Shown here: positions 55,561-64,000 of the stretch, piece after piece
Position numbering within the stretch: the first letter of the stretch is position 1
How the letters are laid out: each line of letters opens with the position of its first letter
DNA from: Streptomyces pseudovenezuelae
GTDB lineage: Bacteria; Actinomycetota; Actinomycetes; Streptomycetales; Streptomycetaceae
DNA: 64,000 nt
Assembly (NCBI RefSeq): GCF_029892565.1
Contig: NZ_JARXVH010000029.1
Span: 1 to 64,000, forward strand
Reading direction: 5' to 3'
Made by a program: the position numbers and the translations under genes
The notes under the pieces: generated by a model
The model's database searches: none
What the model saw: only the letters and a program-made list of their open reading frames with translations
Told to the model about the DNA's origin: nothing

Positions 55561-57354
55561 CTCTGTTGGCGATCTTGTCAGGGTGGTGACGGCGGGCGCC
55601 GCTGGTGGTTGATTGGAACGGCGGGGCGGCCTCGGTATGAGGTGGTGGATGGTGTCGCTGCATCCGGAAAGTCATCTGCGGATCCCGGTCGAGACGGTCA
55701 GGACGGCGTGGGCGGCGTGTCCCAAGGGCACGCCGGTGATGCTGATGCGGGACCGGCTGGATGTGGTGTTCGCTGATGAGGACTTCGCGGATCTGTATCC
55801 CACGGACGGCAGGCCGGCGCTGTCGCCGGGGCAGTTGGCGTTGGTGTCGGTGCTGCAGTTCGCCGAGAACCTGTCGGACCGCCGGGCTGCAGACGCGGTC
55901 CGCACGAGGATCGACTGGAAGTACGGGCTGGGCCTGGAGCCGGATGATCCGGGGTTCGACTACTCCGTGTTGTGCGAGTTCCGCGCCCGGCTTGCGGAGG
56001 GCGATGCTGCCGAGCGGCTGCTGCAGGTGATGCTGCAGCGGCTGGTGGAGGCCGGGCTGCTCAGGGCGGGAGGTCGGCAGCGTACCGATTCCACTCATGT
56101 GCTGGCCGCGGTACGGAACCTCGGTCGCCTCGAACTCGTCGGGGAGAGCCTGCGGGCTGCGCTGGAAGATCTCGCCGAGGCCGATGAGCAGTGGCTGTTA
56201 CCGCTGCTCGAGCCCGAGTGGGGCAAGCGTTATGGGCGCCGGGTCGAGATCGGGAAGGTTCCGGGCGGCAAACCGGCAGTCGCCGCGCTGGGCGAGACCA
56301 TCGGCCGGGACGGCGCGAAGATCCTGACCGCGCTCTGGGGCACCCAGGCACCGCCTGGGCTGCGGAGGCTGGCGCAGGTGGAGATCCTCCGCCGGATCTG
56401 GGTCCATCAGTACTACTGGGACTCCAGGGGCAAGCTGCGGTGGCGTAAGGGAAAGGCGTTGCCGCCGGCCTCGCTGCGGTTCGACTCGACCTACGACACT
56501 GACGCCCACTACTGCGTCAAGCGAGGCACAGCGTGGCGAGGCTATCGGGTTCACTTCAGTGAAACCTGTGACGATACCGAGCGGCCCGACGTGGTCGTCC
56601 ATGTCGCCACCACCATCGCCACCGTCCAGGACGGCGAGTTGACCCCGCGTATCCATGACGATCTGGCCGGCCGCAACATGCTGCCGGACGAACACGTCGT
56701 CGACAGCGCCTACGTCACCGCAGGCAGGATCGAGCGAGCCCGCCGTGTCCACGGGGTGGAACTGCTCAGCCCCCTCGATCGTGATCACAGCCATCAGGCC
56801 AGGGCCGGGGAAGGCTTCGACAAGTCATGCTTCGCCATCGACTGGGACGAACAGGAGGCCGCATGCCCGCAGGGGCACGTCAGCACCGGATGGGGGCCCA
56901 TGCGGTCCGGGGGATATGAGTACATCCAGATCGGCTTCGACCAGGCCACCTGCCTCGCCTGCCCGGTCCGGTCCGGTCCGGTCCGGTCCGGTCCGGTCCC
57001 AGTGCACCAACTCCCCGGCCTATCCCCGCTTGATCGCATTACTGCCCCGCCCTCTGCACGAGATCCAGACGCGCAACCGCCTCGACCAGGCCACCGAGCA
57101 ATGGCAGCGCCGCTACGCGATCCGCGCTGGAATCGAATCCACGCTCTCCGAGAACGTACGGGTCCACGGCCGCGCCGGGCCCGATATCGCGGGGTGAGAA
57201 AGGTTCATGTCCAACCCGTTCTGACCGCCCTGGCCTGCAACGTCGCCCGCATCGCCGACTGGTTGAACACACCGGCGCCCGCTCGGCGCCGAGCCACCCG
57301 GCTACACACCCTCTACGCCTCCGCCGCACACCCCTGACAAGATCGCCAACAGAG
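55561..57354. mobile_element. IS1182-family insertion sequence
   Basis: A perfect 23-bp terminal inverted repeat (CTCTGTTGGCGATCTTGTC...) lies at 55561-55583 and 57332-57354, giving a 1794-bp element inserted into an ISAs1 gene. A target duplication is not clear from the bases alone. Confidence 0.88.
55637..57337 (+). CDS. IS1182-family transposase, C-terminal part frame-altered
   Basis: A 566-residue frame from ATG 55637. The N-terminal DUF772 region (LRIPVETVRTAWAACPKGTP, LSDRRAADAVRTRIDWKYGL) and DDE motifs (GRQRTDSTHVLAAVRNLGRL, LRFDSTYDTDAHYCVKRGT, EHVVDSAYVTAGRIERARRV) are clear. Seven tandem GGTCC units (56965-56999) shift the frame after ATCLACPV, so about 55 residues read as Pro/Arg-rich noise while the expected QCTNSPAYPRLIALLPRPLH lies in another frame. 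The frame returns at RRARYRGVRKVHVQPVLTAL. Probably inactive unless the repeat number changes. Confidence 0.75.
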   Translation: MRWWMVSLHPESHLRIPVETVRTAWAACPKGTPVMLMRDRLDVVFADEDFADLYPTDGRPALSPGQLALVSVLQFAENLSDRRAADAVRTRIDWKYGLGLEPDDPGFDYSVLCEFRARLAEGDAAERLLQVMLQRLVEAGLLRAGGRQRTDSTHVLAAVRNLGRLELVGESLRAALEDLAEADEQWLLPLLEPEWGKRYGRRVEIGKVPGGKPAVAALGETIGRDGAKILTALWGTQAPPGLRRLAQVEILRRIWVHQYYWDSRGKLRWRKGKALPPASLRFDSTYDTDAHYCVKRGTAWRGYRVHFSETCDDTERPDVVVHVATTIATVQDGELTPRIHDDLAGRNMLPDEHVVDSAYVTAGRIERARRVHGVELLSPLDRDHSHQARAGEGFDKSCFAIDWDEQEAACPQGHVSTGWGPMRSGGYEYIQIGFDQATCLACPVRSGPVRSGPVPVHQLPGLSPLDRITAPPSARDPDAQPPRPGHRAMAAPLRDPRWNRIHALRERTGPRPRRARYRGVRKVHVQPVLTALACNVARIADWLNTPAPARRRATRLHTLYASAAHP

Positions 57355-58004
57355 TCACGAGATCACCTGTTTCCAGCAGCTGCTGGAGAACGTGGCTGAC
57401 TTGACCGGCGTGGTCGTCACCAGCGACGCCATGCACACACAGCGCGAGCACGCCGACTATCTCCTGGGCCGCGAAGCCCACTACATCGTGATCGTCAAGG
57501 GCAACCAGAAGAAGCTTCGCAAGCAGATCAAATCCCTTCCCTGGAAGGACATCCCGCTCCAGGGCCGCACCACGGACGTCGGTCACGGGCGCGCGGAGAT
57601 CCGACGGATCAAGGTGGCCACAGTCAGCAACCTGCTCTTCCCCGAGGCCCGGCAGGCCGTCCAGATCAAGCGCCGCCGCACTAACTAACCGGAAGACCGG
57701 CAAGACCACCATCAAAACCGTCTACGCCGTCACCAGCCTCACCGCCGAGCAGGCCACCCCGACCCAACTCGCGATCCTGATCCGTGACCACTGGCGGGTC
57801 GAGGCCCTGCACCACGTGAGAGACATGACATTCGCCGAGGACGCCTCTCAACTGCGCACCGGCAATGCGCCCCGGGCCATGGCCACCTGGCGCAACCTCG
57901 CCATCGGCGCCCTGCGGCTGGCTGGCGCGACCAACATCGCCGCCGTCCTGCGGTACAACGCCCGCAACGCGGACCGCCCGCTCGCTCTCCTCGGGCTCAC
58001 ATGA
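57355..58004 (+). pseudogene. ISAs1-family transposase, C-terminal part
   Basis: It continues the gene at 55011: FQQLLENVADLTGVVVTSDA, MHTQREHADYLLGREAHYIV, VKGNQKKLRKQIKSLPWKDI (second Asp region). A frameshift near 57685 follows, and then TVYAVTSLTAEQATPTQLAI, RDHWRVEALHHVRDMTFAED and NLAIGALRLAGATNIAAVLR (final Glu). It is broken by both the IS1182 insertion and the frameshift. Confidence 0.8.
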
Positions 58005-58079
58005 TCGAGCCGCATACGCCATGCGACTCGCCGAAGCCCTGCCCACTGGACCACCCAGTGTGCTCTCCAAGATGAATCA

Positions 58080-58991
58080 TCAATCGTTGAAGTAGTGGTC
58101 TTTCTTGATGTCAGCGATCAGCGTGGGACGCGTCGGCCACCATCCCAGGCGTTCCTGCGTCACTGCGCTCGACGTCGGGCTGTCGATCGACACCAGGGGG
58201 CCGAGAAAACCGAAGTGGTTGCCTGCGTCCTCGGCCGCGACGCTGACGACCGGCACCTTCAGCTGACGGCCGATAGCCTCAGCGATCTCCCGGAACGGCA
58301 CCCCCTCATCGCCGACTGCGTGCAGGCGCGAGCCGGCAGGGGCGGTCTCGACAGCCAGCCGGTACAGGTGCGCCGCGTCCAGCCGGTGCACCGCAGGCCA
58401 CCGGTTCGATCCGTCGCCGACATAGGCGGACACACCCTTCGCACGGGCGATGCCGATGAGAGTCGGTGTGAAACCCTTCAGGTCTCCCTCGCCGTGCACC
58501 AGCGGCGCGAGCCGTAGCGCAGCTGAGCGCACGCCGCACTCTCCCATGGCGATCACGGTGTGCTCGGTCGGAACCCGCAGGGCCCACGCCCCCAGCCTTT
58601 CTACATCGGGGGCATCCGCTTCCGTGCCCAGGCGACCGAACGTCAGGCCCAAGGTTCCCGAGGTCACCACGAATGGTTTGTCGGAGCCTTCAAGTGCTGC
58701 CCCGATCGCCTCGACGGCGCTCAGTTCGACCCGGGCTCGGGCGGCCGGATCCGTGGTCTCAGTAATGTGCTGGTTGGCCGCGTAAATGACCCCGTCCGCT
58801 GCAGTGGCGGCGGCACGCAAGCTGTCGAGGTCTTCCAGTTCGCCGCGTCGCACATCTGCGCCGACCGCTGACAACGTTGCGGCGGCCGAGTCTGAGCGGG
58901 CGAGGCCGATGACCTGATGGCCTGCTCCGAGGAGCTCGCGGACAACCGCGGATCCGATGTACCCGGTGGCACCGGTGACAAAAATGCGCAC
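58080..58991 (-). CDS. NAD(P)-dependent epimerase/dehydratase family protein
   Basis: A 303-residue extended-SDR-like protein from GTG 58991, nine bases after AGAGG. The N-terminal Rossmann motif GATGYIGSAVVRELLG is followed by GLARSD, and PFVVTSGTLGLTFG and WALRVPTEHTVIAMGECGVR sit where the active site lies. The usual YxxxK is not evident, so it fits the atypical NAD-binding (NmrA/SDR_a5-like) branch. It is divergent from the LysR gene at 59140, which probably controls it. The substrate is unknown. Confidence 0.82.
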   Translation of the reverse strand: MRIFVTGATGYIGSAVVRELLGAGHQVIGLARSDSAAATLSAVGADVRRGELEDLDSLRAAATAADGVIYAANQHITETTDPAARARVELSAVEAIGAALEGSDKPFVVTSGTLGLTFGRLGTEADAPDVERLGAWALRVPTEHTVIAMGECGVRSAALRLAPLVHGEGDLKGFTPTLIGIARAKGVSAYVGDGSNRWPAVHRLDAAHLYRLAVETAPAGSRLHAVGDEGVPFREIAEAIGRQLKVPVVSVAAEDAGNHFGFLGPLVSIDSPTSSAVTQERLGWWPTRPTLIADIKKDHYFND

Positions 58992-59139
58992 GATGACAAT
59001 CCTCTTGTGGCTTCGAGTCAGCCCGGCCTCTGGAGAGGGGTGGGCTTGTGCTTCAACGCTAAGAACCGCAGGCACCCCGCGTCCAAGTCCTGTTCCACAC
59101 CACGTGATGCGAAATGGGTATCACGAGTATCCTGGCGGC

Positions 59140-60069
59140 GTGCCCGACCATCCCTCCTCCTCGGCGGACCTCGACCTGCGCCTGGTGCGGTACTTCACGG
59201 TCGTCGCCGAGCACCGCAACTTCCACCGCGCGGCCGACGCTCTGCACCTCGCCCAGCCGTCGCTGAGCCGGCAGATTCAGCGTCTCGAAGAACGAATGGG
59301 CGTCCGCCTGCTCGATCGCACGAAACAGGGCAGCCACCTCACCGAGGCGGGCCGGATCTTCCTGCCTCAGGCGCAAGCACTCCTGCACTCCGCCCGGCAA
59401 GCCGTGGCGACGACCCGCGCCGCCGTTGGCCCCGACGAATTCACCATCGGGTACACGGGCGGCCTCATCGTGACCACCGCGGCGCGCGCACTACGCAACC
59501 GGCGTCCCGACGCCGAGGTGCGCACCCTGCATCTGGACTTCAGCCAGGTAAAAGCGGCCCTCCTGGACTACCGGGTCGACGTGGTCCTCGCCCGAGAGCC
59601 GTTCCCGACCGACCAGTTGCGCGTGACGGCCCTCTACGAGGAGCCCCGGGTGCTCGTGGTGCCCACCTTCCATCGCCTCGCCGACCGCACATCGGTCACC
59701 ATTGACGACTTTGCGGACGAAGCCCTGGTCCGGTACACCGACGCGGCCTATGACGCATTCTGGCGTCTCGAACCACGCCCGAATGGACGTCCGACACCCG
59801 AAGGCCCACTCGTCGCGTCCGCGGCAGACAAGCTCGAACTCATCGCCAGCGGCCAGGCCCTCGCCCTCGCGCCGGCCGGCGGCGAGCACACCCCTCTTCG
59901 ACACGACCTCACGACCATTCCCGTTGAAGGAATCGAACCGTGCCGAGTCGTGCTTGCGACCAGGGCCGAAGACCGTGGACCGCTCGTCGAGGACTTCCTC
60001 GACATTGCTGTGAACCAGCTCATCAGGAGGGGCGCGACGCGCTCCCCAAACCTCAGGAAAATGCACTGA
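59140..60069 (+). CDS. LysR-family transcriptional regulator
   Basis: A 309-residue protein from GTG 59140. It has an N-terminal HTH (LRLVRYFTVVAEHRNFHRAA, ALHLAQPSLSRQIQRLEERM, GVRLLDRTKQGSHLTEAG) and a LysR substrate-binding domain (DEFTIGYTGGLIVTTAARAL, VDVVLAREPFPTDQLRVTAL). ATG 59107 in the same frame is an alternative start. It is transcribed divergently from the epimerase-like gene with about 148 bases between them, the usual arrangement for a LysR regulator and its target. Confidence 0.87.
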   Translation: MPDHPSSSADLDLRLVRYFTVVAEHRNFHRAADALHLAQPSLSRQIQRLEERMGVRLLDRTKQGSHLTEAGRIFLPQAQALLHSARQAVATTRAAVGPDEFTIGYTGGLIVTTAARALRNRRPDAEVRTLHLDFSQVKAALLDYRVDVVLAREPFPTDQLRVTALYEEPRVLVVPTFHRLADRTSVTIDDFADEALVRYTDAAYDAFWRLEPRPNGRPTPEGPLVASAADKLELIASGQALALAPAGGEHTPLRHDLTTIPVEGIEPCRVVLATRAEDRGPLVEDFLDIAVNQLIRRGATRSPNLRKMH

Positions 60070-60235
60070 CAGAGACCGACAACGGCTTGCAACATCAACG
60101 GCTAGCGCAGTTAAGGATCAAGACGACCGGCGCAGGTGCGAAGCCTGCCCCCTCCAGCGCCGCGCACTCTTCATCGAACAATGCCTGGTGATCCACAACG
60201 GGAGCCCACCCAGGCCCACCCCGACCGCCGCGCGA

Positions 60236-60390
60236 GACCACCTTTGCCGAGGACGCCTCCCAACGCGGCCTGGCAGCGCCCCCGCGCGATGGCGGCCTGG
60301 TGCAACGTCGCCATCAGAGCCCTGCGCCTTGCTGGGGCGACGCTACGCCCACAACGCGGACTGCCCCTCGCCCTCCTCAGACTTACCTGA
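60236..60390 (+). pseudogene. ISAs1 C-terminal remnant
   Basis: A short stretch encodes TTFAEDASQ, then in a second frame PRAMAAWCNVAIRALRLAGA, matching the last 60 residues of the ISAs1 transposase at 57.8-58.0 kb with a deletion. Confidence 0.6.
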
Positions 60391-60536
60391 TCACGAAACG
60401 GACGTCACGCTACAACGCCGAAGCCCTGACCTCGCTGGCGGCCTACCCAACGGCACGTCCGGTTCGGCGGGAGGCCGCGCGGAAAAGGACTCGCCTCGGT
60501 GAGAACCTCGCTGCGCGGCCCACCCATCGAACTGGC

Positions 60537-60690
60537 TGATGCGCTCGCGTCGTCTGGTGCGTGACTACGAGACGCTGCCCGCCATACACGAGGCGATGGT
60601 CCTGTGGTCGGTGACCATGCTGATGACCGGGCGACTGGCCGGACGCCGCCGCAATGCCTTCATCCCACGGCAGCCAGCGCCGTCGTCATA
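60537..60690 (+). pseudogene. IS5-type transposase C-terminal remnant
   Basis: It encodes MRSRRLVRDYETLPAIHEAM and VLWSVTMLMTGRLAGRR, the C-terminus of the IS5 (DDE_Tnp_1) transposases common in Streptomyces (RLVRDYETLPxxHEAM). Only about 50 codons remain. Confidence 0.6.
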
Positions 60691-61154
60691 GCGGAGGCGA
60701 ACACATTCGGCGCCACCTCGGTGGCCCACCCGCGGGCGGCCAGCCGCTTCACCCGCGAGCGCACTCCCTCGACCCGGGTCGGTGTCGCCTCCCACCCCAG
60801 CCCGGCCAGGATCTGCTTCACCCGCATCCCACCGGACGCCTCCGGCGCAGCGAGCACCCGCAGGATGTGCTGGTATTCGGGCGCGAGCACCGATGCGACG
60901 GCATTCTCACCCCGGTGCGGAACGGTCGAGCCTGCTACCGCGCTACGGGTCAACTCGCCGCTCTGGCCTGCTTGTTCACCCAGTACCTCGGCCACCGTTT
61001 CCCGGGCGCCGGCCAGCTTCACCAGGGCGCCTTCCGCCGCCACGAGCGCGGCCTGCACCCGGTCGGCCTCCTCCCGCAGCCGGGCCACCTCCTCACGGAC
61101 CTTCTTCTCCCGGGCCTCCAGCAGTCCGAGCACCGACGGCACAGCCACCTCCAC
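60660..61154 (-). CDS. transposon-associated coiled-coil/HTH protein
   Basis: A 164-residue protein: MEVAVPSVLGLLEAREKKVR, then a heptad-rich coiled coil (EEVARLREEADRVQAALVAA), a variable Ser/Ala linker and a C-terminal winged-helix-like region (EYQHILRVLAAPEASGGMRV, ILAGLGWEATPTRVEGVRSR, VKRLAARGWATE). It is homologous to the broken copy at 26151. Genes of this kind sit next to transposases in Streptomyces; their function is not known. The frame is intact here. Confidence 0.6.
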   Translation of the reverse strand: MEVAVPSVLGLLEAREKKVREEVARLREEADRVQAALVAAEGALVKLAGARETVAEVLGEQAGQSGELTRSAVAGSTVPHRGENAVASVLAPEYQHILRVLAAPEASGGMRVKQILAGLGWEATPTRVEGVRSRVKRLAARGWATEVAPNVFASAMTTALAAVG

Positions 61155-61258
61155 GGACGAGACGAGCAGACGAACCGCCCCATCTCTCCCGCTTGCAGGC
61201 GGAGTTCATGCCCACCAACCTCGCACCACACGATCGCGTTCGGAAAGCGGAAGCCTTC

Positions 61259-62044
61259 TCAGTAACGTGTGTTGCGCAGGTCGGTCAGCCACGCCTGCTC
61301 GGGGTGGTGGTCCCAGTGGCGGCGCAGGGCGGTTTCCCGTTCGGCATAGCGGCCCCGGTGGCACAGGCCGCCGTGGGAAAGGGTCACGCTCATGCTCAGG
61401 GGCGACTCACCGGTGACCCAGTGCGGCGTGAGGAAGTGGCTCCACAGCAGCTCGCCCGGTTCCATCCGTGCGTCCTGGCGGTCCTCGTCGGCGTGCGGCG
61501 GTGGGTCCTCGGCCGTGAAGTCGCCGCTGATCGCGGAGTCCGCCGGGACCGCGCTGTCGGGGACGACGTAGCTGTGGAAGGTCTTGGCCCCTTCGACCTG
61601 CCACACCAGACCGTGCGACTGGTCTGCGTGATATGTGGAACTGCCGCCGGGGCCGGAGATGAACAGGTCGGGCGCACAGCGCTGCCAGGTGAATCCCTGG
61701 GCCGCCAGGAACATCCGCCAGGGAATCATCACCTGCTCGTAGAAGCCGTGCAGGACGCCGTCGTACAAGCGGGAGAGGTTGAAGTGCGCGAGCCTGAACG
61801 ACCAGGTGGCGACCTCCTCGACGGGTGCGCGCTTGAAGGACATCGTCTTGGCCGTCTGCACGGCAGGGCTGTCCGAGCCCAGAAGTGTCACGCGCGCTTC
61901 TTCGTCGTGCCGGACGACTTCAAGGACCTCCAGGGCACTGGGGAAGGAGAAGTCCGGCCGGTAGAACTCGTGGCTGACATAGAAGTTGGGCGGCATCGTC
62001 CAGAGTTCCTTGAACTCGCCGGTACTCGTGATGGTCTTGGGCAT
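61259..62044 (-). CDS. JmjC/cupin-type iron oxygenase
   Basis: A 261-residue protein. ATG 62044 is chosen for the GAGGA site seven bases upstream; a GTG at 62077 is in frame. GGSSTYHADQSHGLVWQVEG gives the HxD iron ligands followed by the strand WQVEGAKTFHSYVVPD, and MEPGELLWSHFLTPHWVTGE gives the distal His region, as in JmjC-type 2-oxoglutarate hydroxylases. It follows the intact P450 by about 50 bases on the same strand. It probably hydroxylates the pathway product; the substrate is unknown. Confidence 0.72.
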   Translation of the reverse strand: MPKTITSTGEFKELWTMPPNFYVSHEFYRPDFSFPSALEVLEVVRHDEEARVTLLGSDSPAVQTAKTMSFKRAPVEEVATWSFRLAHFNLSRLYDGVLHGFYEQVMIPWRMFLAAQGFTWQRCAPDLFISGPGGSSTYHADQSHGLVWQVEGAKTFHSYVVPDSAVPADSAISGDFTAEDPPPHADEDRQDARMEPGELLWSHFLTPHWVTGESPLSMSVTLSHGGLCHRGRYAERETALRRHWDHHPEQAWLTDLRNTRY

Positions 62045-62093
62045 CGATATCCTCGGTGGTGAGTGTTCGTCCGTCACCTGTTGTCCGGCTGCC

Positions 62094-63287
62094 TCAGGCG
62101 TCCTGTGCGCTCACGACGTCCTGGACGAAGCGCCCTCCGAAGTCCGTGTTCCACACGGACTTCAAAGGCGGCAGCCCCTCCAGTACTCCGCTCACCGCTA
62201 GTTCGAGCACCACCTCCCGCATGACCTGACGGGTCAGCGCGGCGCCCAGACACGCGTGCCGGCCGCGCCCGAACGCGACATGACGGGCTCCGGCCCTGTC
62301 GAGGCGGAACGTGTCCGGCTCCGTGAACTTCCTCGGGTCGCGGTTCGCCGCCACGAGCACGAGGACTACGCGCGACTCGGCCCGTACGGTGTGGCCGTGG
62401 ATCCGCAAGTCGGTCAGGGCTCGTCTCATGGCCAGGTGGAAGGGGGTGACCAGCCTCAGCGCCTCGTCGATGGTTGCGTCGACGTCCGCCTTGATGTCGA
62501 GCCCGACGCCCTCCGGGCCCGTCACCACCTCCAGGAGGCGTGCGACGGCCGCCGCCGTGGGTTCCAGCGCTCCGCTGACGAGCTGGGCGTACACCGCGGT
62601 GGCGTCCAGCAGATCGAGTGTCCCGTCGGACAGGGAGCGGCTCAGCGCGGAGGCGAGGACTCCGGCCGGGGTGGCACAGCGCTGCCGCACGAGCTCGGTC
62701 AGCTCGTCCAAGGCCTCCTCCGCGCGCAGGCCGGCGGCAGGGTCGTACGTCTCGATCGACCCGAAGGCCAGAATCCGGGTGGCACAGTCGCCGAGTTCCG
62801 CCAGGGCGTCGGGCGGCTCGTCGAGCAAGCTGCACAGACCGGCCGCCAACGCGGGCCTGACCACGGCGGCGAAGAGCCCGTCCGGCGCGACCGCGGGGCT
62901 TGTGACCGCGACAGAGGTCGCCGCCGCGGCGGCCGCCCGCCCCACGGCGGCGGTCGTGAACAGCGGGAGGAGCAGTCGTCGCATGCTGGTGTGCCGCGGT
63001 GGATCGGAGAACACCGGCCAGCGGTCGATGAACTCCGTCACCCGCCAGTAGGTCTTCTGCTGTCCTTCCGTCAGACCGGGTGGGCAGTACGTCTCGACCT
63101 GTGCGCCGAGACGGGGATCGCGCAGCAGTTCGTACACGTCGTCGTACCGTGTCACGTACCACGTGCCCGTGGTCTCGTCCCAGTCCATGCCGCGCGACTC
63201 GCGCAGTTCGTCGAACCACTCCAACGGCGCCACTTCCCGGTTCGCCCGGAGCGTGGCCACCCCGGTGCCCTCCGTCGCGTCGTCCAT
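62094..63287 (-). CDS. cytochrome P450 (copy 2, intact)
   Basis: A 397-residue bacterial P450. WFDELRESRGMDWDETTGTW lies at the N-terminus. EALRLVTPFHLAMRRAL holds the ExxR helix and AANRDPRKFTEPDTFRLDRA follows. The heme loop VAFGRGRHACLGAALTRQ has the thiolate Cys. It needs ferredoxin partners, which are not encoded here. It is a close paralog of the broken P450 at 44.5-46.7 kb. It stands between the PhyH dioxygenase (stop 63315) and the JmjC oxygenase in one operon. The unusual insert YCPPGLTEGQQKTYWRVTEF is shared by both copies. Confidence 0.93.
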   Translation of the reverse strand: MDDATEGTGVATLRANREVAPLEWFDELRESRGMDWDETTGTWYVTRYDDVYELLRDPRLGAQVETYCPPGLTEGQQKTYWRVTEFIDRWPVFSDPPRHTSMRRLLLPLFTTAAVGRAAAAAATSVAVTSPAVAPDGLFAAVVRPALAAGLCSLLDEPPDALAELGDCATRILAFGSIETYDPAAGLRAEEALDELTELVRQRCATPAGVLASALSRSLSDGTLDLLDATAVYAQLVSGALEPTAAAVARLLEVVTGPEGVGLDIKADVDATIDEALRLVTPFHLAMRRALTDLRIHGHTVRAESRVVLVLVAANRDPRKFTEPDTFRLDRAGARHVAFGRGRHACLGAALTRQVMREVVLELAVSGVLEGLPPLKSVWNTDFGGRFVQDVVSAQDA

Positions 63288-63314
63288 CCCCAACCACCCT
63301 TTTCTGTGCGTTCG

Positions 63315-64000
63315 TCAGGTGAGAGCCGGGAGATCGTCGGACTCCCGCAGTGCCGGTCGGTCGGCGAGCAGGTAGTCGCTCAGTTCCCTTCGTGCTTCGT
63401 CCGACTCCGGTACGGAGGCGTACGTGGTGGTGATCTGCCGCCGCCCGTAACAGTCGCCGAGCGACGCGTGGTAGGAGTGCGGGTCGAAGGCGACGAGATC
63501 GCCCGGGGACGACTCGACGGTGAAGGCCGGCACGTCGATCGGCTCCATACCGAGCCGTCGGAGCGGGTCGTCCAGCTCCGCGGTGAACGTGTCCCAGCTC
63601 CCGCCGCGCCGGTGAGTGCCCGGAATGATCCGTAGGGCTCCGGTGCGGCCGCGCAGCGGATCCAGGTACTGGACGATCTTGAGCAGCCGGAGCGCGCGGT
63701 GGTCGCCGTCCCGGTGCCACTCGACGGCTCCGTCGTGGCGGACCCCGTCCCCGCCGGCGTAGACCACGTCCGTGCCCAGCAGCCGGCGTGCCAGCCGCGG
63801 GCACCGGTGGTCCGCCAGCAGTACCGCCCGGAGAACGTCACTGCGCTCGGCGATGCGGGAGACGCCCGCACCTGCCTGCCGACCCGGTGAGGAACGGCCG
63901 AGGACGTCTTCGAAGGCTTCCGTGACCGCCGGCGCGACATCGTCGTGTGCGCCGCGCAGGCGCACGAATCCGAACGTCCTGAAGTGCGTGACCTCGGCGG
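63315..64000 (-). CDS. PhyH-type dioxygenase 3 (partial, runs off window)
   Basis: The 5' end lies beyond 64000; the visible frame begins AEVTHFRTFGFVRLRGAHDD. EWHRDGDHRALRLLKIVQYL gives the HxD iron ligands, ALRIIPGTHRRGGSWDTF follows, and FDPHSYHASLGDCYGRRQIT gives the distal His and an Arg for 2-oxoglutarate. It ends RRELSDYLLADRPALRESDD. It is a close paralog of dioxygenase 2 at 48.7 kb, in the same order relative to the P450. It is a non-heme Fe(II)/2-oxoglutarate hydroxylase, probably tailoring the peptide product. Confidence 0.9.
   Translation of the reverse strand, partial: AEVTHFRTFGFVRLRGAHDDVAPAVTEAFEDVLGRSSPGRQAGAGVSRIAERSDVLRAVLLADHRCPRLARRLLGTDVVYAGGDGVRHDGAVEWHRDGDHRALRLLKIVQYLDPLRGRTGALRIIPGTHRRGGSWDTFTAELDDPLRRLGMEPIDVPAFTVESSPGDLVAFDPHSYHASLGDCYGRRQITTTYASVPESDEARRELSDYLLADRPALRESDDLPALT

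Overview
The base composition (uniformly very high GC), frequent GTG starts, ATGA/GTGA-coupled operons and the gene families present (SARP and PAS-LuxR regulators, RIT-type recombinase operons, many actinobacterial insertion sequences, RiPP clusters) indicate a Streptomyces or close relative. The accessory content suggests a chromosome arm or linear plasmid. Almost nothing here is core; the one housekeeping-like gene is an unusual second-type glycyl-tRNA synthetase.

Left third (1-26 kb). After a G/C homopolymer tract comes a three-gene unit with an HTH/ECF-sigma-like fusion protein. Positions 2.9-20.7 kb are a Russian-doll insertion nest. An ATP-dependent DNA ligase gene on the minus strand is cut into three pieces (20706-20487, 19375-18993, 3204-2929). 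The first gap is a 1.1-kb cassette carrying an ADP-ribosylglycohydrolase with a 3-bp target duplication. The second is a 15.8-kb insertion holding an MFS/LysR pair and an integrase-XRE-zinc-finger operon. That integrase is itself split (18865-17898 and 8077-7892) by a recombinase-in-trio type element with four coupled genes, a Nudix gene, and an ene-reductase/SDR/MarR group between two diverged copies of the element's right end. Small secreted proteins, a GyrA-like coiled-coil protein and an ArsR-type regulator follow.

Middle (26-44 kb). IS110 and IS5 elements abut a compact minus-strand biosynthetic operon (35.05-28.97 kb). It runs: a 37-codon double-glycine peptide precursor, a perfect 20-bp hairpin, a C39-peptidase ABC exporter, a condensation-domain protein with a degenerate active site, a stand-alone carrier protein, a stand-alone adenylation enzyme and a broken JmjC/cupin oxygenase. 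I regard this ribosomal-peptide plus free-standing NRPS-trio combination as the best candidate for an undescribed system. An IS701-like pseudogene separates it from a fused alpha-beta glycyl-tRNA synthetase, a PAS-LuxR regulator and a SARP regulator. The two regulators share a near-identical 43-bp promoter segment.

Right third (44-64 kb). A second minus-strand RiPP-like operon (52.94-44.5 kb) encodes a 116-aa small protein followed by a perfect 44-bp palindrome, two radical SAM enzymes, an aldo/keto reductase, two PhyH-type dioxygenases and a P450. Its distal half is dead: the first dioxygenase has frameshifts and a 137-bp MITE, the second holds an IS630 element, and the P450 has a frameshift plus an IS701 fragment. 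A region of nested transposon remnants (53.3-61.2 kb, with an IS1182 element inside an ISAs1 element) follows and includes an epimerase/LysR divergent pair. From 61.2 kb to the window edge a paralogous, intact JmjC-oxygenase/P450/PhyH-dioxygenase set runs off the end, suggesting a duplicated pathway whose second copy survives.
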